Part shown: positions 6,308 to 14,300 of the stretch, piece by piece
How positions within the stretch are numbered: position 1 is the first letter of the stretch
Layout of the letters: every line of letters starts with the position of its first letter
Assembly: GCA_964625905.1 (NCBI GenBank)
Contig: CAZVBS010000009.1
Location: 1 to 21,166 of the forward strand
Length of the DNA stretch: 21,166 bases
DNA from: JABMNX01 sp964625905
GTDB lineage: Bacteria > Patescibacteriota > Minisyncoccia > Phycocordibacterales > JABMNX01
Reading direction: 5' to 3'
Translations under genes and position numbers: made by a program
Notes under the pieces: model-generated
What the model was told of the DNA's origin: nothing
Databases searched by the model: none
The model's input: only the letters and a program-made list of their open reading frames with translations

Positions 6308-6341
6308 GTGGACACGATTCTTTGTGAGGAATCGGACTTCC
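6308..6341. repeat. Dispersed GATTC...GAATC palindromic repeat, copy 1
   Basis: This 34-base stretch contains CGATTC-N8-GAATCG. It closely matches 19708-19742 inside khpA (both share GTGGACA, GATTCTTTG, GAGGA and ATCGG in order), and its palindromic core matches 20356-20375 inside rpsP. It lies just downstream of the nuclease stop codon. Confidence 0.55.
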
Positions 6342-6352
6342 AACAAATTATT

Positions 6353-7186
6353 TTACTCCCCTTCTTCAACAAGTCCAAGTCTGTAGATATCAAAAGAATT
6401 TTCTCCCTCAAACATATCCATTGGGTTTGGTAAATACACCCTTTTTCTAGTTATCTCATCTGTTGCATCATTAATTAATTTATGAAAAATAATAAATTCC
6501 TCTCTACATTCATCGAAGTTTATAATATGCCGTCGCATCTGCGAAGAACCGTCTTTGTTTTTTGAACGCTTACATTCTTGAATAATAAATCTCTTTACTG
6601 GTTTGCCGTATAGATCACTAACTGTGTAGTAGTTGAATATTGCTTGTATTATATACATGACTTTCTGATCTCCACCTTTACTAAACGAAGCTACAAATTT
6701 ATGGTCAACAATATCAACTGCTCCTTTATCTATCTTTGACTCAACAACTAAATCAGAAATAGCTTTAAGTGGTAAAGGTAGTCCTTTTACTTCAGTGACT
6801 CCAACTGCTTCAACTCCGAGCACATTGTATCGTGGCGCTCGTTTTAAATAAAATCCGACAGCTTTAAGATATTCTAGCTCCATACTTTTACGTTTCTTTT
6901 TCTGTGCGCTTTTTGTTTTTGCCGCACCAAAATTGATTTCAAAGTCTGCTACATTTCTAAGAGCTTCAAGCCCACGCTTTGTTGCCTCTTCTTTGGATAC
7001 TCCTTTATAAAAATATTCCAGAGCAGTATGCCCTGCTCGCCCTATAAAAGATGCTGGCCCAGATGGAGTATCTCTCACATATTCTACATAACGCTTATAC
7101 CAAGCCAAAGGATTGTTCATAAGAGTTATTAAAGATGAATAACTCCAATGCTCAATTGGTGGTTTTTTAATAGCTTTCTTCTTCAT
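6353..7186 (-). CDS. PD-(D/E)XK nuclease superfamily protein (RecB-like / Cas4-like fold)
   Basis: The 277-aa protein opens with WSYSSL, the usual first helix of RecB-family nucleases that begin 'S-x-S-x-L', followed by a GRAGHTALE segment (H53) where the family has a catalytic-region histidine. The core is SDLVV (D145), then VDIVDHKF with D161-x-K163 and the downstream motif Q181-x4-Y. Together these form a complete PD-(D/E)XK metal-dependent active site. The cysteines of the Fe-S form (Cas4, AddB) are absent. It is probably a DNA exo- or endonuclease in repair; no helicase partner is adjacent. I choose the ATG at 7186: an extended -10 TGCTATAAT lies 6 bases upstream, so the mRNA is leaderless. 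A start twelve codons earlier would lie inside and upstream of this promoter. Confidence 0.85.
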   Translation of the reverse strand: MKKKAIKKPPIEHWSYSSLITLMNNPLAWYKRYVEYVRDTPSGPASFIGRAGHTALEYFYKGVSKEEATKRGLEALRNVADFEINFGAAKTKSAQKKKRKSMELEYLKAVGFYLKRAPRYNVLGVEAVGVTEVKGLPLPLKAISDLVVESKIDKGAVDIVDHKFVASFSKGGDQKVMYIIQAIFNYYTVSDLYGKPVKRFIIQECKRSKNKDGSSQMRRHIINFDECREEFIIFHKLINDATDEITRKRVYLPNPMDMFEGENSFDIYRLGLVEEGE

Positions 7187-7192
7187 GTGGTA

Positions 7193-7201
7193 ATTATAGC
7201 A
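7193..7201 (-). promoter_or_regulatory. Extended -10 promoter of the nuclease gene
   Basis: Minus strand TGCTATAAT (TG-N-TATAAT) is a perfect extended -10 box. No good -35 is visible, which extended -10 promoters tolerate. The box ends 6 bases before the chosen ATG. Confidence 0.65.
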
Positions 7202-7225
7202 AAATGTAAAACGTATCATCATCTC

Positions 7226-7254
7226 TTGACTTAAATCAGTATTTAAGATATAAA
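7226..7254 (+). promoter_or_regulatory. Promoter of the leader ORF / acetyltransferase unit
   Basis: TTGACT (7226-7231), 17-base spacer, TATAAA (7249-7254). Transcription would start near 7261, two bases before the ATG of the 42-codon ORF. Confidence 0.75.
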
Positions 7255-7262
7255 TTAAGGTA

Positions 7263-7391
7263 ATGGTAAACGACCATACACAAATGAATACAAAACGTAA
7301 CTGTCGCTTTGATGCGGGACTTATTTCCCCTGCCTATGCAAAAATGGCAAAAGTGCTTATATTCAGCCGTGGTATGTTTGTATCTTCTTAA
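7263..7391 (+). CDS. 42-aa leader ORF (possible regulatory peptide)
   Basis: ATG at 7263, TAA at 7389-7391, 42 codons. The product includes NTKRNCRFDAGLISPAY and KVLIFSRGMFVSS. It resembles nothing I know and has no control-codon run. Its translation is plausible because it lies two bases after the predicted transcription start of a consensus promoter, the same near-leaderless arrangement as hisS and rpsP. Its codons 34-36 (TTC AGC CG..., 7362-7369) are exactly complementary to the 5' arm of the following terminator (CGGCTGAA, 7422-7429), so translation of the ORF could decide whether the terminator forms. It may instead be a real small protein or a chance ORF. Confidence 0.5.
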   Translation: MVNDHTQMNTKRNCRFDAGLISPAYAKMAKVLIFSRGMFVSS

Positions 7392-7413
7392 TTTTATAAA
7401 AGGACTCCTACAG

Positions 7414-7453
7414 AAAAACCTCGGCTGAACAAAAGCTGAGGTTTTTGTTCAGC
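7414..7453 (+). terminator. Terminator / attenuator hairpin with competing pairings
   Basis: AAAAACCTCGGCT (7414-7426) pairs with AGCTGAGGTTTTT (7434-7446) around a 7-nt loop, ending in a T-run, an intrinsic terminator. Two rival pairings exist: CGGCTGAA (7422-7429) with TTCAGCCG inside the leader ORF (7362-7369), and GCTGAACAAAA (7424-7434) with TTTTGTTCAGC (7443-7453). These are mutually exclusive with the terminator. Confidence 0.65.
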
Positions 7454-7459
7454 GTGCGT

Positions 7460-7483
7460 TTTAGTGCGATGTATCGCACTAAA
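7460..7483 (+). repeat. Hairpin upstream of the acetyltransferase gene
   Basis: Eleven-base perfect arms TTTAGTGCGAT (7460-7470) and ATCGCACTAAA (7473-7483) around GT. No T-run follows. It could be a protein-binding site on DNA or an RNA stem in the leader. Confidence 0.5.
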
Positions 7484-7489
7484 TGGTTA

Positions 7490-7502
7490 GTTCTTTAACA
7501 AT
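7490..7502 (+). promoter_or_regulatory. boxA-like antitermination sequence
   Basis: GTTCTTTAACAAT matches the rRNA boxA consensus closely (E. coli GCTCTTTAACA). It lies just before the Shine-Dalgarno AGGAG (7503-7507). A near copy lies upstream of the 107-aa gene. Confidence 0.4.
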
Positions 7503-7514
7503 AGGAGATAGAAA

Positions 7515-8099
7515 ATGTCTGAGAAACAAGTAATAAAGTTCTTAAAAGCGAAAAGAGTGTACTTACGTCCTCTACTTAAAGAAGACGCGTCACTTCTTAT
7601 GCGTTGGGTAAATGATCCTGAAGTTTACAACTTCTTAAGTATGTATCTTCCATCCATGGAAGCAGAAGAAGAAGCATGGATTGAAATGCTTTATAAGAAC
7701 AAAGACTCTAACGTTGTACTTATGATATGTCTCACTGAAGGAGACAAACCTATTGGTACAATGGGGCTCCATAATATTAGTTTCAGAGATGGAACTGCTA
7801 CTACAGGATCTATGATTGGCGAGAAAGATTATTGGGGTAAGGGTTACGGAACTGAAGCAAAGATGGTTCTACTCAACTATGCCTTCAATACTCTCAATCT
7901 TCGTAAAATATGCTCTTCTGTTTATTCATACAATGAACGCTCACTGAAATACAGTGAGAAGTGCGGATATACCGTAGAAGGCACACTCAAAAAACAACAT
8001 TTTGCCGACGGTAAATATGTTGACGAAGTTCTTTTGGCAGTCTTTAAGAAAAACTTTATGCCTTTGTGGAAAAAATTTAAAAAAAAGCATCTCTCCTAA
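7515..8099 (+). CDS. GNAT-family N-acetyltransferase (RimJ/RimL/SpeG-like)
   Basis: The 194-aa protein has the standard Acetyltransf_3 layout. An N-terminal strand VYLRPLLKEDASLLMRW (15-31) is followed by the acetyl-CoA motif A WGKGYGTEA (107-115, the R/Q-x-x-G-x-G/A loop) and motif B NLRKICSSVYSYNERSLKYS (128-147). The end, KCGYTVEGTLK...DGKYVDEVL, is also characteristic. Enzymes of this group acetylate ribosomal protein N-termini, polyamines, amino sugars or antibiotics; the substrate cannot be told here. The start is sure: AGGAG lies 7 bases before ATG. It is preceded by a long leader with a putative attenuator and boxA, and followed by a strong terminator, so it is a singly transcribed and probably conditionally expressed gene. 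Confidence 0.9.
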   Translation: MSEKQVIKFLKAKRVYLRPLLKEDASLLMRWVNDPEVYNFLSMYLPSMEAEEEAWIEMLYKNKDSNVVLMICLTEGDKPIGTMGLHNISFRDGTATTGSMIGEKDYWGKGYGTEAKMVLLNYAFNTLNLRKICSSVYSYNERSLKYSEKCGYTVEGTLKKQHFADGKYVDEVLLAVFKKNFMPLWKKFKKKHLS

Positions 8100-8103
8100 T
8101 CTC

Positions 8104-8134
8104 AACACCCCGCACAAAGTGCGGGGTGTTTTTC
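8104..8134 (+). terminator. Strong terminator between convergent genes
   Basis: AACACCCCGCAC (8104-8115) pairs with GTGCGGGGTGTT (8119-8130) around AAA, then TTT. The reverse strand has few Ts, but the hairpin could also help end the rpoD transcript. Confidence 0.85.
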
Positions 8135-8151
8135 TAATTCTTAACTCTTAC

Positions 8152-9534
8152 TTAATAATTCTTCAACTGGTTTGCTCTTTCATGGGAACGGATCTTCTCT
8201 AATGCTTTTGCTTCAATCTGACGTATTCGTTCTCGCGTTACTCCAAACTCCTTTCCTACTTCTTCGAGTGTATGATAAATGCCATCTTCAAGCCCGTGAC
8301 GCATCTCTAAAATCTTTCGTTCCTTTGGTGAAAGTTCATTTAATATATCTCTAACTTGATCAGCTAAGATTCGCTGTGCAGACTCTTGATCTGGTGAAAG
8401 AATTTTATCATCTGCAATAAAGTCTGCTAGTGTTGATTTATCTTCCCCCTCGTCTCCCACTGGAGTCTCGAGTGAAACAGTATCTTGATTAATCTTTTCT
8501 ATATTGTGAATCTTTTCTACATCGAGTCCCATCTCTGTCGCTACTTCTTCTGGAAGTGGATCACGTCCAAGATCTTGACTTAATTGGCGAACTTTTTGTT
8601 TGTATTTTGCGATTGTTTCAACCATATGAACCGGTATTCGTATTGTTCTAGATTGATCTGCAAGTGCACGTGTAATAGCTTGGCGAATCCACCATGTTGC
8701 ATATGTTGAAAACTTGTACCCTTTTGTGTGATCAAACTTATCTACTGCTTTAAATAATCCAATATTTCCTTCTTGAATAAGGTCTAACAGTGTGAGGTCT
8801 AGACTTCGTCCAACATACTTCTTAGCAATAGAAACCACAAGGCGTAAGTTTGCTCGTGCTAGTAAGTTAACAGCTTCTATATCACCATCAATAATACGTT
8901 TTGCGAGATCACGTTCTCCTTGAGCATTAAGAAGTGGGTACTGTCCTATTTCACGAAGATACATTTGAATTGAATCATAAGAAGACTCTGATCGTCTATA
9001 TAGATTCTTTTTACCAAGCATATCTTCTTCTATAAGATTACTATCAAGTAATCCGCCGCTTTCAAGTACATCAATACTTGCAGTACTAAACTTTTCATAC
9101 ATTTCTTCAAGGAACATTACGTCTTCCTCTATTTTAGGAAACTCTTTTAGAATCTCATCGTATGTTACGTACCCACGTTCTCTACCTTTTTCTAGCAGTT
9201 TTGCTGCTTTGGTATCCATAGACTTTTGACTCTTCCTCTTTTTTACTACTTTTTTCCCCGACTGCGACCTCAATGTTTTTTTAACTTTCTTTTCTTTCTT
9301 CTTTACTACTTTTTTGGTAGTTTTCTTTACAACTTTCTTAGTCGCATTTTTAACAACTTTTTTCACAGTCTTTTTTACAACTTTCTTTTTAATTAGTTTC
9401 TTTTTCCCCGACCGCAGTCGGGATTTCGGTTTAGATCTCAATATTTTTTTATTTGATTTATTTTTCCCCGACTGTGGTCGGGATTTCGGTTGTGACCTCA
9501 ATATTTTTTCATTTACTTTATTTTTTGGAATCAT
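8152..9534 (-). CDS. rpoD: Primary sigma factor (sigma-70) with long Lys-rich N-terminal extension
   Basis: The 460-aa protein is the housekeeping sigma factor. Region 1.1 is recognisable from about residue 108 (KGRERGYVTYDEI). Region 1.2 starts at DSIQMYLREIG. Region 2 includes ANLRLVVSIAKKY, DLIQEGNIGLFKAVDKFD and YKFSTYATWWIRQAI, which bind core polymerase and the -10 box. Region 4 ends with LEEVGKEFGVTRERIRQIE, the -35-binding helix-turn-helix. Residues 1-105 are unusual: extremely rich in Lys and Val, with two 20-aa tandem repeats (ILRSQPKSRPQSGK and ILRSKPKSRLRSGK) and a shortened third (LRSQSGK near 88-94). The ATG at 9534 has TATATA 7 bases upstream and TTGGCA further up, so the extension is probably made; an internal ATG at codon 106 would give a normal-length protein. 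Confidence 0.95.
   Translation of the reverse strand: MIPKNKVNEKILRSQPKSRPQSGKNKSNKKILRSKPKSRLRSGKKKLIKKKVVKKTVKKVVKNATKKVVKKTTKKVVKKKEKKVKKTLRSQSGKKVVKKRKSQKSMDTKAAKLLEKGRERGYVTYDEILKEFPKIEEDVMFLEEMYEKFSTASIDVLESGGLLDSNLIEEDMLGKKNLYRRSESSYDSIQMYLREIGQYPLLNAQGERDLAKRIIDGDIEAVNLLARANLRLVVSIAKKYVGRSLDLTLLDLIQEGNIGLFKAVDKFDHTKGYKFSTYATWWIRQAITRALADQSRTIRIPVHMVETIAKYKQKVRQLSQDLGRDPLPEEVATEMGLDVEKIHNIEKINQDTVSLETPVGDEGEDKSTLADFIADDKILSPDQESAQRILADQVRDILNELSPKERKILEMRHGLEDGIYHTLEEVGKEFGVTRERIRQIEAKALEKIRSHERANQLKNY
9251..9510. repeat. Repeats within rpoD, two tandem copies plus one shortened
   Basis: Copies at 9401-9450 and 9461-9510 have an exact 60-bp period, each with CCCCGAC, an inverted GTCGGG and ATTTCGGT followed by CTCAATATTTTTT. 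A third copy at 9251-9281 lacks 18 bases (six codons) from the middle. The core CCCGAC-N4-GTCGGG is palindromic. The reading frame is kept in all three. Confidence 0.8.
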
Positions 9535-9541
9535 ATTATGT

Positions 9542-9547
9542 TATATA
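9542..9547 (-). promoter_or_regulatory. -10 box of rpoD
   Basis: TATATA lies 7 bases upstream of the rpoD ATG. A TTGGCA (five of six to TTGACA) lies in the last codons of dnaG, with a long 19-base spacer. rpoD may thus be expressed separately from dnaG. Confidence 0.4.
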
Positions 9548-9561
9548 TTTATTTTTAAAAA

Positions 9562-11298
9562 TTACTTGCCAATAAACTTTTTTAATTTATCTGCTATCTC
9601 TTTACTTTTCTCGAGTAATTTTGAAGATGTGTCAATATCTCCAATACTCTCTGCTTTTCTCAACCCTACTATCGTTTCTTCAAGCTCTTTTTTGGTCAAC
9701 TTGTAGGTAAGATGGTGAAGTAATTCATCTACATCTTCCTTTAACTGTTGGTCATTCTCGTAGAGCAATTCGGTTATAAAAATATTTTGTTGCTTCTTAC
9801 TTTCTGATATAGTTAGCAACTCTTTCATACTATCTTTACCTACCACAGCTTCAAATGAATTTCTAAGTGTTTCAGTGTCTACTGTAGGGCTATCTATTGA
9901 CTCTTGCCATAAAATTATCTGTGCTAGCTTTTCTTCTGCGGAACTTTTTTGCGATACACTACTATCACTTTTTTCCTTATTTTCTGTATCAGTTTTTTTA
10001 TTTTGATCTTCCGTATTGTTTTTTATTCTTTCTACTTCCGAGCGTATTATATCTTCTGAAACACCTATCTCTCTTGCTACTAACTGTATAAAATGATTCT
10101 GGTCTATCATATTTTTAATCTGAGCAACAAACGGTAGTACTATTTCTTGAACCTTAAGTTTAAACTTACGATCATCATACTCAAGACTTCGAAGATGTGT
10201 GATATAAAACTCTACAATGTGTACAGAATCTTTGATCGTTTTTTTCCATTTATCTTTATCTTCTTTTATTAAATCTGCTGGATCTACTCCATCAGGTAAA
10301 CGTGCCACCTTAACATCCATACCCATTGATAGTGCTAATGTAGCTCCCTTACCTGCAGATGCTAACCCTGCTCTATCTGCATCAAATGCCATTACTATAT
10401 TTTTTGAAAGTCTATTTAGAAGTGTTAATTGATCTCGAGTTAGGGCTGTTCCAGAAACCCCTACTGTATTTACGTATCCAGCTTGATGACTCATAACTAC
10501 ATCTATTTGTCCTTCAACTAATACAGAGAAATCAAATTTCTTTATTCCGCCTTTTGAGATATCATACCCGTAGAGAATTTTTGATTTATTATATAACTCT
10601 GTCTCTGGGCTGTTTATATATTTACCAGTTTTACCTTCATCAATAGTTGGTAATATTCTTCCAGAAAATGCTATTACCCTTCCTGCACTGTCATTTATTG
10701 GGAACATTACCCTGCCACGAAATGTATCGTAATATTTTGGAGAGTCATTATTATCGGTCTGAGCTTTCTTTATAAGTCCAGCACTCAATAAATCACTTTC
10801 TGTATAACCTTCTTTTTTTAGGTACTCATACAAACTTCTCCATTCATCTTTGGCGAAGCCTACATTAAAACGGTTAATTGACTCTTCTGTGATTCCTCTA
10901 TCTTTAAGATATTTTATTACTTCATCATTTTGTTTGATAAAAAGCTGATATACATTCTTTGATTTTTCGAGTGCATCATATAGTCTAGTCCTTTTATCTC
11001 GAACTTCTTTACTTTCTTGTACAAGTTCAACACCTGCTTTTTCTGCAAGAATCTTAAGCGCTCCAGCAAAATCTAGTCCTTCCATCTTTTCTACAAATGT
11101 AAAGATATCACCACCTTGGTTTGTAGAAAAACAATAGAACATGTTTCTGTCTGGAGAAACATAAAACGAAGGAGTTTTTTCATTACTAAATGGTGATAGA
11201 CCTCTATAATTCTTACCTGCTTTGGTGAGTTTTACATACTGAGAGACTACCTCCTCAACACTTAGTCTTTCTTTAATTTGCTCTACTGGTGAAGACAT
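9562..11298 (-). CDS. dnaG: DNA primase, degenerate zinc-binding domain
   Basis: The 578-aa primase makes RNA primers for the replisome. The N-terminal zinc-binding fold (about 1-95) keeps the sequence frame NEKTPSFYVSPDRNMFYCF, but the ligands are mostly replaced: the usual C-P-F-H reads S35-P-F-S38, and the usual C-F-x-C reads C56-F-S-T59, leaving one cysteine. The RNA polymerase domain follows, with the TOPRIM motifs VEGQIDV (about 261) and FDADRAG (about 299), where the Glu and Asp residues bind catalytic metals. After about 430 there is a charged low-complexity linker (KKTDTENKEKSDSS) and a helical C-terminal domain that would contact the helicase. It lies 27 bases before rpoD, the usual dnaG-rpoD pair. 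A TCTAGT-TTAT-ACTAGA palindrome (11311-11326) with TATAAA is upstream. Confidence 0.95.
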   Translation of the reverse strand: MSSPVEQIKERLSVEEVVSQYVKLTKAGKNYRGLSPFSNEKTPSFYVSPDRNMFYCFSTNQGGDIFTFVEKMEGLDFAGALKILAEKAGVELVQESKEVRDKRTRLYDALEKSKNVYQLFIKQNDEVIKYLKDRGITEESINRFNVGFAKDEWRSLYEYLKKEGYTESDLLSAGLIKKAQTDNNDSPKYYDTFRGRVMFPINDSAGRVIAFSGRILPTIDEGKTGKYINSPETELYNKSKILYGYDISKGGIKKFDFSVLVEGQIDVVMSHQAGYVNTVGVSGTALTRDQLTLLNRLSKNIVMAFDADRAGLASAGKGATLALSMGMDVKVARLPDGVDPADLIKEDKDKWKKTIKDSVHIVEFYITHLRSLEYDDRKFKLKVQEIVLPFVAQIKNMIDQNHFIQLVAREIGVSEDIIRSEVERIKNNTEDQNKKTDTENKEKSDSSVSQKSSAEEKLAQIILWQESIDSPTVDTETLRNSFEAVVGKDSMKELLTISESKKQQNIFITELLYENDQQLKEDVDELLHHLTYKLTKKELEETIVGLRKAESIGDIDTSSKLLEKSKEIADKLKKFIGK

Positions 11299-11310
11299 AT
11301 GATTGTTTTT

Positions 11311-11326
11311 TCTAGTTTATACTAGA
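11311..11326. promoter_or_regulatory. Palindrome overlapping a possible dnaG -10 box
   Basis: TCTAGT (11311-11316), TTAT, ACTAGA (11321-11326) is a perfect inverted repeat. On the minus strand it includes TATAAA, about 17 bases before the dnaG ATG. It could be an operator at a dnaG promoter or a small hairpin in a read-through transcript from rpoC. Confidence 0.35.
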
Positions 11327-11384
11327 AATACATATTGTTTATTACAATAACAAAGCGCTTAATACTCTGTATAAGACTTATGTA

Positions 11385-14300
11385 CTACGCTTCTTTATTG
11401 TCTGATGAATCACCGTCTAGCTCTTTTTGCATATTTTCAATCATAAGAGCCTTTGGACTACCTTTAAATCCTGTACCTGCTGGAATTAATCGTCCAATTA
11501 TGACGTTTTCTTTAAGACCTTTAAGAACATCTGAACTACCGCGAACTGCTGCGTTTATAAGTATTCGAGTAGTGTTTTGGAATGAAGATGCTGACAAGAA
11601 GCTCTTTCTAGTCAAAGAAACTTCTGTAATTCCTAGTACCAATGAATCTGCTACTGGTACTTTCTTTCCTTCTTCTTTAAGTTTTGCACTTTCTATTATA
11701 AGTTCTGACTCTTCTATAATATCACCAACTGCAAATTTTGAATCTTCTTCTGCTGTAACTTTACGACGAGAGAACATTTGTTTTACGATTATTTCGATAT
11801 GTTTTCGTGAGATAGTAACACCTTGTAATTCGTATATCTTGGTTGCTTCTATAATAATGTATTTTTGTGCTACTTCTTTACCTGCATACATAAACAGACT
11901 TGTTATATCTACTGAACCATCTGTTATAATCTGTCCCTTTTCAACATGATCACCAACTTTAACGTTTAGTGTGCGCAAAAAATGTACAGGGTATTCAATA
12001 TCTTTCTTTTTAACTTTCTTACCTTCTTCATCTGGAAGTAATATAAGTACACGTCCTTTTTCTTCTTCATTTATTTCTGATATTGTTCCTGAGATATGCA
12101 TAACAACAGCAGCACTTTTTGGTATACGTTTTTCAAATACCTCTTCAACACGAGGAAGTCCATGTGTAATATCTCCACCGGCTGATGCTGTACCTCCAGC
12201 ATGGAATGTACGCATAGTAAGCTGTGTTCCAGGCTCTCCAATAGCTTGAGCTGCAATTGTTCCAACAGCTTCTCCAATGTCTATTAACTCACCTTTTGAC
12301 ATGTCTATTCCGTAACAAGTCTGACATATTCCATGAACTGATTTACATGTCATAGGAGACCGTACAAACACTTCTTCTGCGTTTGAATCTTCTATTTCTT
12401 TAGCTTCTTTCTGCTGTATCATGTCACCCTTTTTGTATAAAATATTTCCTTTTGGATCAGATACATCTTCTGCAAGATATCGTCCTGAAATATCTTTCGC
12501 TACTGAAATCTGAATTCCTGACGCACTCTCCCTTGTGATACGTACACTATTTTTTGTTTTACAATTCTTTTCTGTAATAATTGCATCCTGTGCAACATCA
12601 AACAGACGACGTGTAAGGTATCCAGCCTTAGCTGTTTGTAGAGCTGTATCAGTCATACCTTTTCGTGAACCGTGAGTTGTAATGAAATACTCAATAGGAG
12701 AAAGTCCTTCCTTCATGGATGCAACAATTGGAAACTCAATAGTTTCTCCTTTTGTATTTTGAATAAGACCTTTCATCCCTGCCATTTGTGAAAGCTGACT
12801 CGTAGAACCACGAGCACCTGACACCAGCATGTCATTTACTGACCCATTTGGATCAAGTGAATTTGTTAGGATTTCTTCTATTTTATTTTTAACATCCAAC
12901 CAAAGTTCAACAGTTATTCGATGTCGTTCTGTTGCAGACAAAAGACCTTCGTTGAATTGATTCATTATCTCCTCTGTCTTTTTTCTCGCTTCTTTAATAA
13001 TCTCTTCTTTTTCTTTTGGAACATTAAGATCGTATAGACTCCATGTAATTCCAGAATGAGTTGCATATTTAAACCCAAATTCTTTTATTTTGTCGATAAT
13101 CTCAGGTAGTTCGTCTAATCCATATTTTTCAATCAAACTATCAACAAGCTTGGTCATCTTCCTGTTTGTCATCTCATCGTTAATAAATGGATAATCACTT
13201 GGAAGAACACTGTTAAATAACAAACGTCCTACTGTTGTTTCAAATATTTCACCATTAAACGCCTCATATTTAACACTGTCTGTTGGCATCACTTTAACAC
13301 GTGCACGAAAATCTACTTCACCAAAGTCATATGTTGTAATTGCACTGTTTGGTGTTTGAAAATATTTATCTTCTCCCTTTTCTCCTTCAATCATCTTTGT
13401 CATCCAATAACATCCTAGAATAATATCTTGTCTTGGACTTGTAACTACTTCGCCACTTCCTGGCTTTAGAATATTTTTATTTGCTGACATTATTTCACTG
13501 GCTTCAAGCTGTGCTTCTTCTGAAAGAGGTACGTGAACTGCCATCTGGTCACCATCAAAGTCTGCGTTGAACGCTGAACATACAAGTGGGTGAATTTGAA
13601 TAGCATTACCTTCTATTAGAACTGGTCTGAAGGCTTGAATACCTTGCCTATGAAGAGTTGGTGCTCTGTTAAGAAGCACGTGCTTTCCTTTAATAACTTC
13701 CTCAAGAATTGCCCATACTTCAGCAATACCATCGTCAATTAATCTTCCTGCACCACGGATGTTATATGCAAGCTCTTTTGCAAGAAGTTTTGAAATAACA
13801 AATGGGCGAAATAACTCGAGTGCCATATGTTTTGGAAGTCCACATTCATCAAGTTTAAGGTTAGACCCAACAACAATCACAGAACGTCCAGAATAATCAA
13901 CTCGTTTACCAAGAAGGTTTCCACGGAAATAACCCTGTTTTCCTTTAAGATAATCCGATAGAGATTTAAGAGGTCGTCGTTGTGACTGACTCATTGCAGA
14001 GAATGCTGTGTTTCCGTGTCTTATTGAGTTATCAAGAAGAGCATCAACAGCCTCTTGTAGGATACGCTTTTCATTACGTAAGATTACATCTGGAGCATTA
14101 ATAACAATAAGTTTTTTAAGCCGATTGTTCCTGTTAATTACGCGTCTGTATAAATCATTGACATCACTTGATGCGTGACGTCCACCTTCAAGAGCAACCA
14201 TTGGTCGGAGCATTGGAGGAGTAACTGGGATACGCACCATAAACATCCATTCTGGTCGAACATTTGCACCAACCATTGAATTAATAAGTGATAGTCGTTT

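Noticed and set aside
7187..7222. Longer N-terminus of the PD-(D/E)XK nuclease
   Set aside because: The extra 12 codons span and precede the TGCTATAAT promoter and are not family-like; start moved to 7186.
9251..9510. CRISPR-like array in rpoD
   Set aside because: Only three degenerate copies, inside an intact reading frame, with no uniform unique spacers and no cas genes nearby.
11335..11949. Plus-strand ORF of 204 codons opposite rpoC
   Set aside because: It is the antisense shadow of a strongly conserved gene; its Ser/Ile-rich composition is typical of such shadows. The same holds for plus-strand ORFs opposite rpoB, dnaG, rpoD, trmD, khpA and rpsP, and for minus-strand ORFs opposite hisS.
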